Assembly: GCA_934454525.1 (NCBI GenBank)
Contig: CAKSFM010000017.1
Coordinates: 1-46,284 of the forward strand
DNA: 46,284 bases
Origin: an uncultured Clostridia bacterium
GTDB taxonomy: Bacteria > Bacillota > Clostridia > UMGS1883
Direction of reading: 5' to 3'
Every line of letters begins with the position of its first letter. Positions within the stretch are counted from its first letter, which is position 1. Of the stretch, positions 14,613 through 24,016 are shown one piece after another. A program made the position numbers and the translations under genes. The notes under the pieces were generated by a model that ran no database searches, was not told the origin of the DNA, and worked only from the letters and a program-made list of their open reading frames with translations.

Positions 14613-15227
14613 TTAATAAAGTCTGTAGACGCCGACAACTTTTCCGAGGATTGCAACACTGTCGACAATTATCGGCTCCATGTAATCGTTTTCCGGCTGA
14701 AGCCGAAAATGACCGTTTTCCTTATAAAATGTTTTCACGGTTGCGCTGTCTTCAACAAGCGCAACAACCATTTCGCCGTTGTGCGCCGTTTCGCATTTTT
14801 CAACAATAACATAATCCCCGTCAAGAATTCCGGCATTAATCATGCTTTCGCCGCGGACATGCAGCATGAAAACATCTCCCTTGCGCGCAAAGTCCATCGG
14901 CAGCGGAAATGTTCTTTCAAGATTTTCCTCTGCCAGAATCGGCTGCCCTGCACTGACGCGCCCTATCACCGGAACGTCAAGATATTCCTTTTCCATTGCC
15001 GAAATATTGTGCAGACCGCCCGTGAGCTTAAGTCCGCGGGAGCTGCCGCGCGTTTTGGTAAGCAATCCGTTTTTTTCAAGCCTTTTAAGATATCCGTGTA
15101 CAGTGGACGGTGAGTTTAACCCGACAGCCTCGCAAATTTCACGCACTGTCGGCGGAAAACCTTTTTCTTCAATTTGCTGCTCTATAAAGGAAAGTATCTG
15201 ATTTTGTTTATCAATGTTAACCGGCAT
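14613..15227 (-). CDS. lexA: LexA repressor of the SOS response
   Basis: 204 residues; ATG 15227 behind GGAGGGA. N-terminal winged helix (FPPTVREICEAVGLNSPSTV, the recognition helix ending with HGYLKRLEKNG), then the S24 autoprotease domain with cleavage site Ala93-Gly94 (VSAGQP), Ser128 in GESMINAG and Lys165 in ATVKTFYK. Spacing matches Bacillus LexA. RecA filaments trigger self-cleavage on DNA damage. A LexA box overlaps its own -35 element, so it is autoregulated. The metal sensor follows in the same direction 12 nt downstream. Confidence 0.96.
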   Translation of the reverse strand: MPVNIDKQNQILSFIEQQIEEKGFPPTVREICEAVGLNSPSTVHGYLKRLEKNGLLTKTRGSSRGLKLTGGLHNISAMEKEYLDVPVIGRVSAGQPILAEENLERTFPLPMDFARKGDVFMLHVRGESMINAGILDGDYVIVEKCETAHNGEMVVALVEDSATVKTFYKENGHFRLQPENDYMEPIIVDSVAILGKVVGVYRLY

Positions 15228-15260
15228 AAAAAATCCCTCCGAAAAAGCCTTATTTTCTTT

Positions 15261-15300
15261 ATTATAACATATGCCGCAATAAAATGCAAACAATTGTTCG
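15261..15300 (-). promoter_or_regulatory. lexA promoter with LexA box
   Basis: On the minus strand, -35 TTGCAT (15284-15289), 17-nt spacer and -10 TATAAT (15261-15266). CGAACAATTGTTTG (15287-15300) fits the Gram-positive SOS box CGAAC-N4-GTTYG and overlaps the -35, which is standard for autorepression. Confidence 0.88.
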
Positions 15301-15406
15301 GAAAAATCATTCTTTTTTATGCGTTGTTAAATATGCTTATCCGACTGTGCTTTTTTAAAAATAAAATGTGCAAAATAACAAAAAGAGAAAAAATCCGCGA
15401 AAAGTG

Positions 15407-15435
15407 TTGACAAAGCGAATAAGCGGTGCTATAAT
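15407..15435 (+). promoter_or_regulatory. promoter of the nitrogen-assimilation operon
   Basis: -35 TTGACA (15407-15412), 17-nt spacer, -10 TATAAT (15430-15435): a full consensus promoter. Transcription would begin near 15442, six bases before the leader hairpins. A strong constitutive promoter implies that control occurs mainly after initiation. Confidence 0.9.
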
Positions 15436-15447
15436 ACACACATCAAA

Positions 15448-15498
15448 GGCAAAGACGCCGAAGAATATTAAAGTTCTTCTGTGTCTTTGTCTTTTTTT
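15448..15498 (+). promoter_or_regulatory. terminator leader with possible ANTAR-binding dual hairpin
   Basis: Two states compete. The terminator pairs 15448-15456 (GGCAAAGAC) with 15483-15491 (GTCTTTGTC) over 9 bp, holds the inner stem GAAGAA/TTCTTC (15460-15465, 15474-15479) and ends in seven T (15492-15498). In the alternative, GGC-AAAGAC-GCC (15448-15459) forms a hairpin with a hexaloop having A1 and G4, the signature known for RNAs bound by ANTAR regulators. The second hairpin can form a hexaloop ATTAAA, with A1 but not G4. Formation of the first hairpin breaks the terminator's outer helix. ANTAR control of glutamine synthetase genes is established in some Clostridia; the assignment here is inference. 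Confidence 0.6.
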
Positions 15499-15541
15499 AT
15501 TCACAAATAATTGATCAATTATTATAAAGGAGTTGTTTTAA

Positions 15542-17638
15542 ATGAGCAGCGTAACTGAAATGTTCGGAAAAAAGGTTTTTAACGCATCGACAATGAAGGA
15601 AAGACTTCCGAAAGAAATCTACAAGGCGATGCAGAAAACGATTAAGGACGGTAAAAGACTTGACATAAATGTTGCGAACGTTGTTGCAAATTCCATGAAG
15701 GATTGGGCAATTGAAAACGGAGCAACACATTTTACACATTGGTTTCAGCCGATGACAGGTATCACGGCGGAAAAGCACGACAGCTTCATTTCTCCCACTG
15801 ATGACGGAAATGTTATTATGGAGTTTTCGGGAAAAGAGCTTGTTCAGGGTGAACCTGATGCATCGAGCTTCCCCTCGGGCGGACTCAGAGCAACTTTTGA
15901 AGCAAGAGGATATACCGCATGGGATCCCACAAGCTATGCATTCATTAAAGGCAAAACGCTTTGTATTCCAACTGCGTTTTGTTCATACGGCGGTGAAGCA
16001 CTTGATAAAAAAACTCCGCTGCTCCGCTCAATGGAAGCAATTGACCGCCAGGCGGTAAGAATACTTAAGCTTTTCGGCAATGAGGATGTTAAAAGCGTTA
16101 AAACAACGGTTGGTCCGGAGCAGGAATATTTCCTTGTTGATAAAGAAATGTATGATAAACGCCCCGACCTTGTTTTCACCGGCAGAACGCTTTACGGTGC
16201 AAAACCGCCTAAGGGTCAGGAGCTTGAAGATCACTATTTCGGCACAATCAAAACGCGCATTGCCGAATTCATGGAGGATCTTAACGAAGAGCTTTGGCAG
16301 CTCGGTATTCTCGCAAAGACAGAGCATAACGAGGTTGCGCCGGCACAGCACGAGCTTGCACCGATATTCACCACAACGAATATTGCAACCGACCATAACC
16401 AGCTCACAATGGAAATGCTTCAGAAGGTTGCAAAGCGCCACGGCCTTGTTTGTCTGCTTCATGAAAAGCCGTTTGCCGGCGTAAACGGAAGCGGTAAGCA
16501 TAATAACTGGTCAATGTCCACAAACACAGGCAAAAACCTCCTCGACCCCGGCGAAACCCCATACGAAAATGCACAGTTCCTGCTTTTCCTCTGCGCGGTT
16601 ATCAAGGCGGTCGATGATTATCAGGATTTGCTCAGAATTGCGGTTGCAAGTGCAGGCAACGACCATCGCCTGGGTGCAAACGAAGCTCCGCCGGCAGTTG
16701 TTTCAATGTTCCTCGGTGATGAGTTGAGCGACATTCTCGAAGCAATTGAAACCGGTCAGGCATATGACGCACGCGAAAAGGTTCAGATGAAAATCGGCGT
16801 TCACGTAATTCCGAGATTCCCCAAAGATGCAACCGACCGTAACAGAACAAGTCCGTTTGCATTTACCGGAAACAAATTCGAGTTCAGAATGCTTGGTTCA
16901 ACGGCTTCGATTTCCGATACGAACGTTGTTCTTAACACGGCTGTTGCGGAAAGTCTTCGTCAGTATGCCGATGAGCTTGAGGGCGCTTCCGATTTTGAAG
17001 CAGCGCTGCATCAGCTTATAAAGAGAACAATAAAGGATCATAAGAGAATTATATTCAACGGCAACGGTTATGACGACGCTTGGCTCAAGGAAGCTGAAAA
17101 GCGCGGACTTCTCAACCTGAAAACAACGCCTGACTGCCTGCCTTATCTGGTTAAGGAAAAGAACATTAAACTGTTTGAAACGCATAAGGTTTATTCGGAG
17201 ATTGAAATCCGTTCAAGGCTTGAAATTATGCTCGAAAACTACTGCAAGGTTATAAACATTGAGGCTCTTACAATGGTTGATATGGCAAACAAGGATATCA
17301 TGCCGTCAGTGTCTGCTTTTATCAAAAAGCTGAGTGAAACGGTTATTGCCAAAAAACAGGCGCTTCCCAATGTAAGCTGCAGCTATGAGGAAAAGATAAT
17401 TGAAAAAGCTTCCTCGCTGCTCGACCTTTGCTATGAGAAAACGCAGGCTCTCGAAAAAGCGCTTGTGAACGTTGTTTCCTATTCCGATGATGCGGAAAAG
17501 GAAGCTAAATATTACAGAAACACAGTATTCTCCGATATGAATGAGCTGAGAATTACGGCAGACGAGCTTGAGGTTATAACGGACAGAGAGTTCTGGCCTT
17601 ACCCGAGCTACGGTGATCTTCTTTTCGGAGTAAGATAA
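15542..17638 (+). CDS. glnN: glutamine synthetase type III
   Basis: 698 residues, typical of type III enzymes (about 700) and far longer than GlnA type I. It makes glutamine from glutamate, ammonium and ATP in the cytoplasm. Family marks: ATFEARGYTAWDPTS, active-site segments NEVAPAQHELAPIF, NGSGKHNNWSMSTN and NDHRLGANEAPPAVVSMFLG, then a GSIII-specific C-terminal region. Start ATG 15542 lies 9 nt after AAGGAG. It is first in an operon with amt, gltB, gltD and asnB, behind the leader at 15448-15498. No GlnR box was recognised. Confidence 0.96.
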   Translation: MSSVTEMFGKKVFNASTMKERLPKEIYKAMQKTIKDGKRLDINVANVVANSMKDWAIENGATHFTHWFQPMTGITAEKHDSFISPTDDGNVIMEFSGKELVQGEPDASSFPSGGLRATFEARGYTAWDPTSYAFIKGKTLCIPTAFCSYGGEALDKKTPLLRSMEAIDRQAVRILKLFGNEDVKSVKTTVGPEQEYFLVDKEMYDKRPDLVFTGRTLYGAKPPKGQELEDHYFGTIKTRIAEFMEDLNEELWQLGILAKTEHNEVAPAQHELAPIFTTTNIATDHNQLTMEMLQKVAKRHGLVCLLHEKPFAGVNGSGKHNNWSMSTNTGKNLLDPGETPYENAQFLLFLCAVIKAVDDYQDLLRIAVASAGNDHRLGANEAPPAVVSMFLGDELSDILEAIETGQAYDAREKVQMKIGVHVIPRFPKDATDRNRTSPFAFTGNKFEFRMLGSTASISDTNVVLNTAVAESLRQYADELEGASDFEAALHQLIKRTIKDHKRIIFNGNGYDDAWLKEAEKRGLLNLKTTPDCLPYLVKEKNIKLFETHKVYSEIEIRSRLEIMLENYCKVINIEALTMVDMANKDIMPSVSAFIKKLSETVIAKKQALPNVSCSYEEKIIEKASSLLDLCYEKTQALEKALVNVVSYSDDAEKEAKYYRNTVFSDMNELRITADELEVITDREFWPYPSYGDLLFGVR

Positions 17639-17659
17639 CTTTAAATTGGAGTGATTAAA

Positions 17660-19402
17660 ATGACTTTCAGTGCAGTTAACACTATATGGGTGCTGCTCGG
17701 TGCAGCGTTGGTATTCTTTATGCAGGCAGGGTTTTCAATGTGTGAAGCAGGTTTCACCAGAGCGAAAAACACGGGTAATATTCTGATGAAGAATCTTATG
17801 GATTTCTGTATAGGTACTCCGTGCTTCTGGCTGTTCGGCTTCGGTGTTATGTTCGGCACGGGAACGGCACTGTTCGGCTGGATTGACCCTCTTATAATGA
17901 AAGATTACAGTTCAATTCTTCCGGCAGGTGTTCCGCTTTGGGCATATGCAATCTTTCAGACGGTGTTCTGTGCAACCTCCGCAACAATTGTTTCCGGAGC
18001 CATGGCAGAACGTACGAAGTTCAGCGCATACTGCATTTATTCCGCATGTATTTCGTTATTTATTTACCCGGTTTCCGGTCACTGGATCTGGGGCGGCGGC
18101 TGGCTTGCACAGCTCGGCTTCCATGATTTTGCAGGCTCTACGGCAGTACATATGGTCGGCGGTATTTGCGCACTTATCGGCGCAGCAATCCTCGGACCGC
18201 GTATCGGAAAATACGGAAAAGACGGCAAGCCGAAAGCTATCCTCGGTCACAACATAACGGTTGCGGCACTCGGCGTATTCATCCTTTGGTTCTGCTGGTT
18301 CGGATTTAACGGTGCGTCCACTGTCGGAATGGATTCCGATGCACAGGTAACCCGTGCCGGACTGATATTCTTCAACACTAACCTTGCTGCTGCCGTTGCA
18401 TGCTGCGTAACGCTGATATTCACATGGATTCGTTACGGTAAGCCTGATGTTTCAATGACATATAACGCAGCGCTTGCAGGCCTTGTCGGAATAACGGCAG
18501 GCTGTGACACGGTAAGTCCGCTCGGCGCAGCGATCATGGGCGTTATATTTGGTATCGTGATTGTTCTTGCAGTTGAGTTTTTTGATAAGGTTGCAAAAAT
18601 CGATGACCCTGTCGGCGCAATTTCGGTGCATGGAGCCTGCGGCTCAATCGGAACAATTCTGCTCGGTCTGTTTTCAACCGGCGGCGTTCCCGAAGCTGAC
18701 GGAACACTTCCCGTTATGAAAGGCCTGTTCTACGGCGGCGGACTTAAGTTTCTCGGCGTTCAGGCGCTCGGCGTGTTCTCGGTTATCGCATATGTTGCCG
18801 TCATGATAACAATTGTGTTTATGATTATCAAAAAGACAATCGGTCTTCGCGCAAGCGCTGAGGATGAAATTGCAGGTCTTGATATTTCGGAGCATGGCTT
18901 GCTGACCGCATATGCAGGATATGCAATGGAACCCGACACAACGGCTGCGGATTACTACGGCGAGCCGATGGGAGATGTTCCCGTATCAAAGGCTGTGACG
19001 GTTGAATCCGAACCTGCAAAGGCAAGGGAAGTTAAGCTTGGCAGCGATAAGTATACAAAGGTTCAGATAATCTGCAAAGAGTCTAAATTCGAAAGCCTTA
19101 AAAATGCAATGATGAAGCTCGGTATCACAGGTATGACGGTTGCTCACGTTATGGGCTGCGGACAGCAGAAAGGCAAGCCAGAATATTACAGGGGTGTTCC
19201 GGTTGAAACAAATCTGCTTCCCAAGGTTCAGGTTGACATTGTGGTAAGCAAGGTTCCTGTAAGAGCCGTTATCGAAACAGCGAAGAAGGTTCTGTATACG
19301 GGTCATATAGGCGACGGTAAGATATTTGTTTACGATGTTGAAAACGTTGTAAAGGTTCGTACCGGTGAAGAAGGCTATGACGCGCTTCAGGACGTTGAAT
19401 AA
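17660..19402 (+). CDS. amt: ammonium transporter fused to a PII signalling domain
   Basis: 580 residues from ATG 17660 (GGAG 8 nt upstream); a GTG at 17651 is a weaker start. Residues about 1-400 form the Amt channel: NTIWVLLGAALVFFMQAGF, the FSAYC region, and the paired pore histidines in STAVHMVGG and ISVHGACGSIG. After a linker, about residues 455-570 are a complete PII (GlnB/GlnK) domain: KVQIICKESKFESL, the T-loop ending LLPKVQVDIVV and GHIGDGKIFVYDV. Amt and GlnK are normally separate proteins; here the regulator is tethered to its channel. The uridylylated T-loop Tyr51 of E. coli PII aligns with Val, so control by uridylylation is not expected. Confidence 0.94.
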   Translation: MTFSAVNTIWVLLGAALVFFMQAGFSMCEAGFTRAKNTGNILMKNLMDFCIGTPCFWLFGFGVMFGTGTALFGWIDPLIMKDYSSILPAGVPLWAYAIFQTVFCATSATIVSGAMAERTKFSAYCIYSACISLFIYPVSGHWIWGGGWLAQLGFHDFAGSTAVHMVGGICALIGAAILGPRIGKYGKDGKPKAILGHNITVAALGVFILWFCWFGFNGASTVGMDSDAQVTRAGLIFFNTNLAAAVACCVTLIFTWIRYGKPDVSMTYNAALAGLVGITAGCDTVSPLGAAIMGVIFGIVIVLAVEFFDKVAKIDDPVGAISVHGACGSIGTILLGLFSTGGVPEADGTLPVMKGLFYGGGLKFLGVQALGVFSVIAYVAVMITIVFMIIKKTIGLRASAEDEIAGLDISEHGLLTAYAGYAMEPDTTAADYYGEPMGDVPVSKAVTVESEPAKAREVKLGSDKYTKVQIICKESKFESLKNAMMKLGITGMTVAHVMGCGQQKGKPEYYRGVPVETNLLPKVQVDIVVSKVPVRAVIETAKKVLYTGHIGDGKIFVYDVENVVKVRTGEEGYDALQDVE

Positions 19403-19488
19403 AACAATAAGCAGGCAATTCCGCCCTCCGTTTTCGGATGGGCGGAAATGCACTCTGATTTGAAAAAAATACTATGGGGTGTAATTTT

Positions 19489-22400
19489 ATGGAACAGTCG
19501 CATCAGGCGGGACTTTATAATAAGGGTTATGAGCATGATGCCTGCGGAATAGGCGCAGTTGTCAGCATAAAGGGAATAAAGAGCCACAAGGTTGTGGACG
19601 ACGCACTGAAAATAGTTGAAAAGCTTGAACACCGCGCAGGTAAGGACGCTGACGGAAAAACGGGTGACGGCGTTGGAATCATGCTTCAGATTTCACACAA
19701 ATTTTTCACAAAGCACACTGATTTTGACCTCGGTGCGGAGCGCGATTACGGAATAGGTATGTTTTTCTTTCCGCAGGACACGCTGCTCAGAAACCAGGCA
19801 AAGAAAATGTTTGAGCTTATTACGAAAAAAGAGGGTATGGAGTTTATCGGATGGAGAAGTGTGCCGATTAATTCCGGAATTCTCGGAAAACGTGCTCTTG
19901 ACTGCATGCCGCGGATTGAACAGGGGTTTGTAAAACGCCCGGCAGGAGTGGCGCGCGGAATAGATTTTGACAGAAGACTCTATGTGCTTCGGCGCGTTTT
20001 CGAGCAGAGCGATGATAAAACATATGTCTGCTCGCTTTCAAGCAGAACCGTAGTTTACAAGGGAATGTTTCTCGTAAATCAGCTGCGTACATTTTACGGA
20101 GATTTACAAAGCATGGACTACGAATCGGCAATTGCAATGGTTCATTCGCGCTTTTCCACCAACACCAATCCCAGCTGGGAAAGAGCGCACCCGAACAGAT
20201 TTATTCTGCATAACGGCGAAATAAACACTATCCGCGGCAATGCCGACAGAATGTTGGCGCGCGAGGAAACCATGTTTTCTGATGTTTTCGGTGATGATAT
20301 GGACAAAATTTTTCCGGTTATCAATGCGCAGGGTTCGGACTCTGCAATGCTTGATAACACGATTGAGTTCCTCGTCATGAATGGGATGGAGCTTCCGCTT
20401 GCAATGATGATAACCATTCCCGAACCGTGGGCAAATATCAAATCCATGTCGGAAAGCAAGAAGAACTTCTATAAATATTACGCAACCATGATGGAGCCTT
20501 GGGACGGACCGGCATCAATCCTGTTTTCGGACGGCGATATTGTCGGTGCAACGCTTGACAGAAACGGACTGCGTCCGTCGCGCTACTATATCACTGAGGA
20601 TGACCATTTGCTCCTTTCGTCCGAGGTCGGCGTTCTTGACTGCGACCCGAAAACAATTGTTAAAAAGTCGCGTTTAAAACCGGGAAAAATGCTGCTTGTC
20701 GATACGGTGCGCGGATGCGTTATCGATGACAGTATGCTTAAAGAGGGTTATGCTTCGCGTCAGCCGTACGGCGAATGGATAGACCGTTATCTTGTTTCGC
20801 TTAAGGAGCTGCCGATTCCGAATAAAAAGGTTGAGGTTCACACTCAGCAGCAGCGCGACAGACTCTATCGTGCGTTCGGCTACAGCTATGAGGATATAAA
20901 GGATTCGATTCTTCCTATGGCGCAGAACGGTGCTGAGGGTACTGCGGCAATGGGCGTTGACATTCCGCTTGCAGTGCTTTCGGACAAGCATCAGCCGCTG
21001 TTCAATTATTTCAAACAGATATTTGCCCAGGTAACCAATCCACCGATTGACGCAATCCGCGAGGAAATCGTCACAAGTACGACAGTGTATGTCGGTTCTG
21101 ACGGAAATCTGCTTAAAGAAAAAGCGGATAACTGCCGTGTGCTTCAGATAAACAACCCGATTTTAACGAGCGTTGACCTGTTAAAAATCAGAAATATGAA
21201 AAAGGACGGCTTCAGGGTTGAAACGGTATCGCTTCTTTATTATAAGAACACACCGCTTGAAAAAGCGCTCGATCAGCTTTTCATAAAGTGCGACAAAGCA
21301 TATAAAAACGGTGCGAACATTATTATTCTTTCCGACCGCGGAGTTGACGAAAACCATATGGCGATTCCGTCACTTCTGGCAGTGTCGGCAATGGAGCAGC
21401 ACCTTATAAGAACTAAAAAGCGGACTGCCGTTTCAATTATTCTTGAAAGCGCCGAACCGCGCGATGTTCACCATTTTGCGCTTCTGCTCGGCTACGGTGC
21501 CCGCGCAATAAACCCGTATCTCGCACATGAAGCAATCAGCGAGCTTGTTGAAAAAGGTATGCTCGACAAAGACCCTTACGTTGCAGTAAATGACTATAAC
21601 AATGCAATCCTGCACGGAATAGTTAAAATCGCCTCTAAGATGGGCATTTCTACGCTTCAGTCGTATCAGTCCGCACAGATATTTGAAGCAATCGGAATAA
21701 AGCAGTCTGTAATTGACAAGTATTTTACCAATACGGTAAGTCCGGTTGAAGGAATAGGTCTTAAAGAGATAAGCGACGGCTATATGTGGCATCATGCACA
21801 TGCGTTTGATCCGCTCGGTCTGGGTGTTGACACAACGCTCGACAGCACCGGTGCACATAAGCTCAGAAGCGGAAGCGATAAGGACGACCATATGTATAAT
21901 CCCGAAACAATTATTGCGCTTCAGGAAGCAACGCGCAATGATGATTACGCGAGATTTAAGGAATATTCACATATGGTTGACAGCGAAAATACACCCCATA
22001 CGCTGCGCGGGCTTTTGGAGTTTGCTTTTGATAAAACAACTCCCGTTCCGATTGACGAGGTGGAAAGCGTTGATTCGATTGTAAAACGCTTTAAAACGGG
22101 CGCAATGAGCTATGGCTCAATTTCGCGCGAAGCGCATGAATGTATGGCGCGCGCAATGAACGCAATCGGCGGAAAATCCAATTCCGGCGAGGGCGGAGAG
22201 CTGCCGGCAAGACTGTATTCGGACTGCGGCAGCGCTATCAAGCAGGTTGCCTCGGGGCGTTTCGGCGTGACAGAGGAATATCTGCTCAGCGCAAAGGAAA
22301 TTCAGATAAAAATGGCACAGGGTGCAAAACCGGGCGAGGGCGGACATCTTCCCGGAAAAAAGGTTTATCCGTGGATTGCGAAAACGCGTTATTCAACGCC

Positions 22401-24003
22401 GGGCGTGGCGCTTATCTCGCCGCCTCCGCATCACGATATATACTCGATTGAGGATCTTGCGCAGCTTATATACGACCTTAAAAATGCAAACACAAAGGCA
22501 AGAATAAGCGTTAAGCTTGTTTCAGAGGCAGGCGTCGGCACAATTGCGGCAGGCGTTGCCAAGGCGGGTGCAGGGGTTATTCTTATTTCGGGATACGACG
22601 GCGGCACAGGCGCAGCTCCGAAAAGCTCCATCCATAATGCCGGACTTCCGTGGGAGCTTGGTCTTGCGGAAACGCACCAAACGCTTATGAAAAACGGTTT
22701 GCGTTCACATGTTGTAATTGAAACTGACGGAAAACTGATGACGGGGCGCGATGTTGCCATTGCGGCAATGCTCGGCGCGGAGGAATACGGCTTTGCAACG
22801 GCTCCGCTTGTAACAATGGGCTGTGTTATGATGCGTGTGTGCAATCTTGATACCTGCCCGGTCGGAATTGCAACGCAGAACCCTGAGCTTCGCAAGCGTT
22901 TCCGCGGCAAACCGGAATATATAATCAATTTCATGCATTTTATTGCGCAGGAAATGCGCGAGATAATGGCGCAGCTCGGTATAAAAACGGTGAACGAGCT
23001 TGTCGGACGGAGTGATCTTCTCCGCGTCCGCGAGAAAAAATCGGCGCCGCGCGCAAAATTTGTTGACATGACGTCGGTGATTTCAAACCCGTACACGGGC
23101 AAAACCTGCTTTGACCCGAAGGATATGTTTGATTTCAGGCTTGAAAACACAATTGATGAAAAGATTCTTCTTAAAAAGTTTGAAAAAGCGCTTAAAACGG
23201 GAGAAAAGCAAACGGTTAAAATTGATGTGACGAGCACTGACAGAACGGCGGGAACAATCCTCGGATCGGAAATAACACGCCGCTTTAAGGACTCGCTTGC
23301 CGATGATACATTTACTGTTGAATGTCACGGCGGCGGCGGTCAGTCATTCGGAGCGTTTATCCCGAAAGGACTTACCATGCGCCTTGAGGGTGACAGCAAC
23401 GATTACTTCGGAAAGGGGCTTTCGGGAGGAAAGCTGGTTGTGTATCCTCCGGAGGAGAGCCGCTTTAAAGCGGAGGAAAACATTATAATCGGAAATGTTG
23501 CGCTGTACGGAGCAACCGCCGGAAAGGCATTTATCAACGGAATTGCCGGAGAACGCTTCTGCGTTCGCAATTCCGGTGCGCGCGCCGTTGTTGAGGGAAC
23601 AGGTGACCACGGCTGCGAATATATGACAGGCGGTGTTGTTGCGGTTCTCGGTCCCGTCGGCAAAAACTTTGCGGCAGGTATGTCGGGCGGTATTGCCTAT
23701 GTTTATGACAAAAAGCATGATTTATATATGTATGTGAACAAGGAAATGGTAACTGTTGAGGAGGTTTCCCAAAAGCATGATATTGAGGAAATCCGTTCGC
23801 TTATTGAGGAGCATATCCGTGAAACCGGCTCACCGCTTGCAAAGCGGCTTATGAGTAATTTTGCGGAGGAGGTTCTCTGCTTCAAGAAAATCATGCCGAT
23901 TGATTATAATAAGATGATTCTTGCAATTTCCGGCTTTGAGGAAAAAGGAATGTCACGCGAGGAAGCGGAAATGGAAGCCTTTTATAAAATAACGAGAAGA
24001 TAA
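19489..24003 (+). CDS. gltB: glutamate synthase, large subunit
   Basis: 1504 residues; ATG 19489 is preferred (GGGGTG upstream) over ATG 19474. An 18-residue propeptide precedes the nucleophile Cys19 in ACGIGAV, as in other class-II amidotransferase GltB proteins. The central and FMN domains follow (GYDGGTGAAPKSS, KPGEGGHLPGKKV). The 3Fe-4S cluster Cys lie in CVMMRVCNLDTCPVG, and the C-terminal beta-helix GXGXG domain ends the protein. With GltD it converts 2-oxoglutarate and glutamine to two glutamates using NADPH. A hairpin TTCCGCCC/GGGCGGAA (about 19419-19446) sits between amt and gltB; it has no T run, so it may stabilise or process the mRNA. Confidence 0.97.
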   Translation: MEQSHQAGLYNKGYEHDACGIGAVVSIKGIKSHKVVDDALKIVEKLEHRAGKDADGKTGDGVGIMLQISHKFFTKHTDFDLGAERDYGIGMFFFPQDTLLRNQAKKMFELITKKEGMEFIGWRSVPINSGILGKRALDCMPRIEQGFVKRPAGVARGIDFDRRLYVLRRVFEQSDDKTYVCSLSSRTVVYKGMFLVNQLRTFYGDLQSMDYESAIAMVHSRFSTNTNPSWERAHPNRFILHNGEINTIRGNADRMLAREETMFSDVFGDDMDKIFPVINAQGSDSAMLDNTIEFLVMNGMELPLAMMITIPEPWANIKSMSESKKNFYKYYATMMEPWDGPASILFSDGDIVGATLDRNGLRPSRYYITEDDHLLLSSEVGVLDCDPKTIVKKSRLKPGKMLLVDTVRGCVIDDSMLKEGYASRQPYGEWIDRYLVSLKELPIPNKKVEVHTQQQRDRLYRAFGYSYEDIKDSILPMAQNGAEGTAAMGVDIPLAVLSDKHQPLFNYFKQIFAQVTNPPIDAIREEIVTSTTVYVGSDGNLLKEKADNCRVLQINNPILTSVDLLKIRNMKKDGFRVETVSLLYYKNTPLEKALDQLFIKCDKAYKNGANIIILSDRGVDENHMAIPSLLAVSAMEQHLIRTKKRTAVSIILESAEPRDVHHFALLLGYGARAINPYLAHEAISELVEKGMLDKDPYVAVNDYNNAILHGIVKIASKMGISTLQSYQSAQIFEAIGIKQSVIDKYFTNTVSPVEGIGLKEISDGYMWHHAHAFDPLGLGVDTTLDSTGAHKLRSGSDKDDHMYNPETIIALQEATRNDDYARFKEYSHMVDSENTPHTLRGLLEFAFDKTTPVPIDEVESVDSIVKRFKTGAMSYGSISREAHECMARAMNAIGGKSNSGEGGELPARLYSDCGSAIKQVASGRFGVTEEYLLSAKEIQIKMAQGAKPGEGGHLPGKKVYPWIAKTRYSTPGVALISPPPHHDIYSIEDLAQLIYDLKNANTKARISVKLVSEAGVGTIAAGVAKAGAGVILISGYDGGTGAAPKSSIHNAGLPWELGLAETHQTLMKNGLRSHVVIETDGKLMTGRDVAIAAMLGAEEYGFATAPLVTMGCVMMRVCNLDTCPVGIATQNPELRKRFRGKPEYIINFMHFIAQEMREIMAQLGIKTVNELVGRSDLLRVREKKSAPRAKFVDMTSVISNPYTGKTCFDPKDMFDFRLENTIDEKILLKKFEKALKTGEKQTVKIDVTSTDRTAGTILGSEITRRFKDSLADDTFTVECHGGGGQSFGAFIPKGLTMRLEGDSNDYFGKGLSGGKLVVYPPEESRFKAEENIIIGNVALYGATAGKAFINGIAGERFCVRNSGARAVVEGTGDHGCEYMTGGVVAVLGPVGKNFAAGMSGGIAYVYDKKHDLYMYVNKEMVTVEEVSQKHDIEEIRSLIEEHIRETGSPLAKRLMSNFAEEVLCFKKIMPIDYNKMILAISGFEEKGMSREEAEMEAFYKITRR

Positions 24004-24016
24004 GGGGGATATAAAA

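Noticed and set aside
14142..15113. Long plus-strand open frame (over 300 codons)
   Set aside because: It lies antisense to the clear lexA and sensor genes, has no ribosome binding site and no recognisable domain.
19419..19446. Terminator between amt and gltB
   Set aside because: The stem is strong but has no T run, and gltB needs the upstream promoter; more likely an mRNA-processing or stability hairpin.
22431..23237. Minus-strand open frame of about 270 codons
   Set aside because: It is antisense within gltB and is a by-product of codon usage there.
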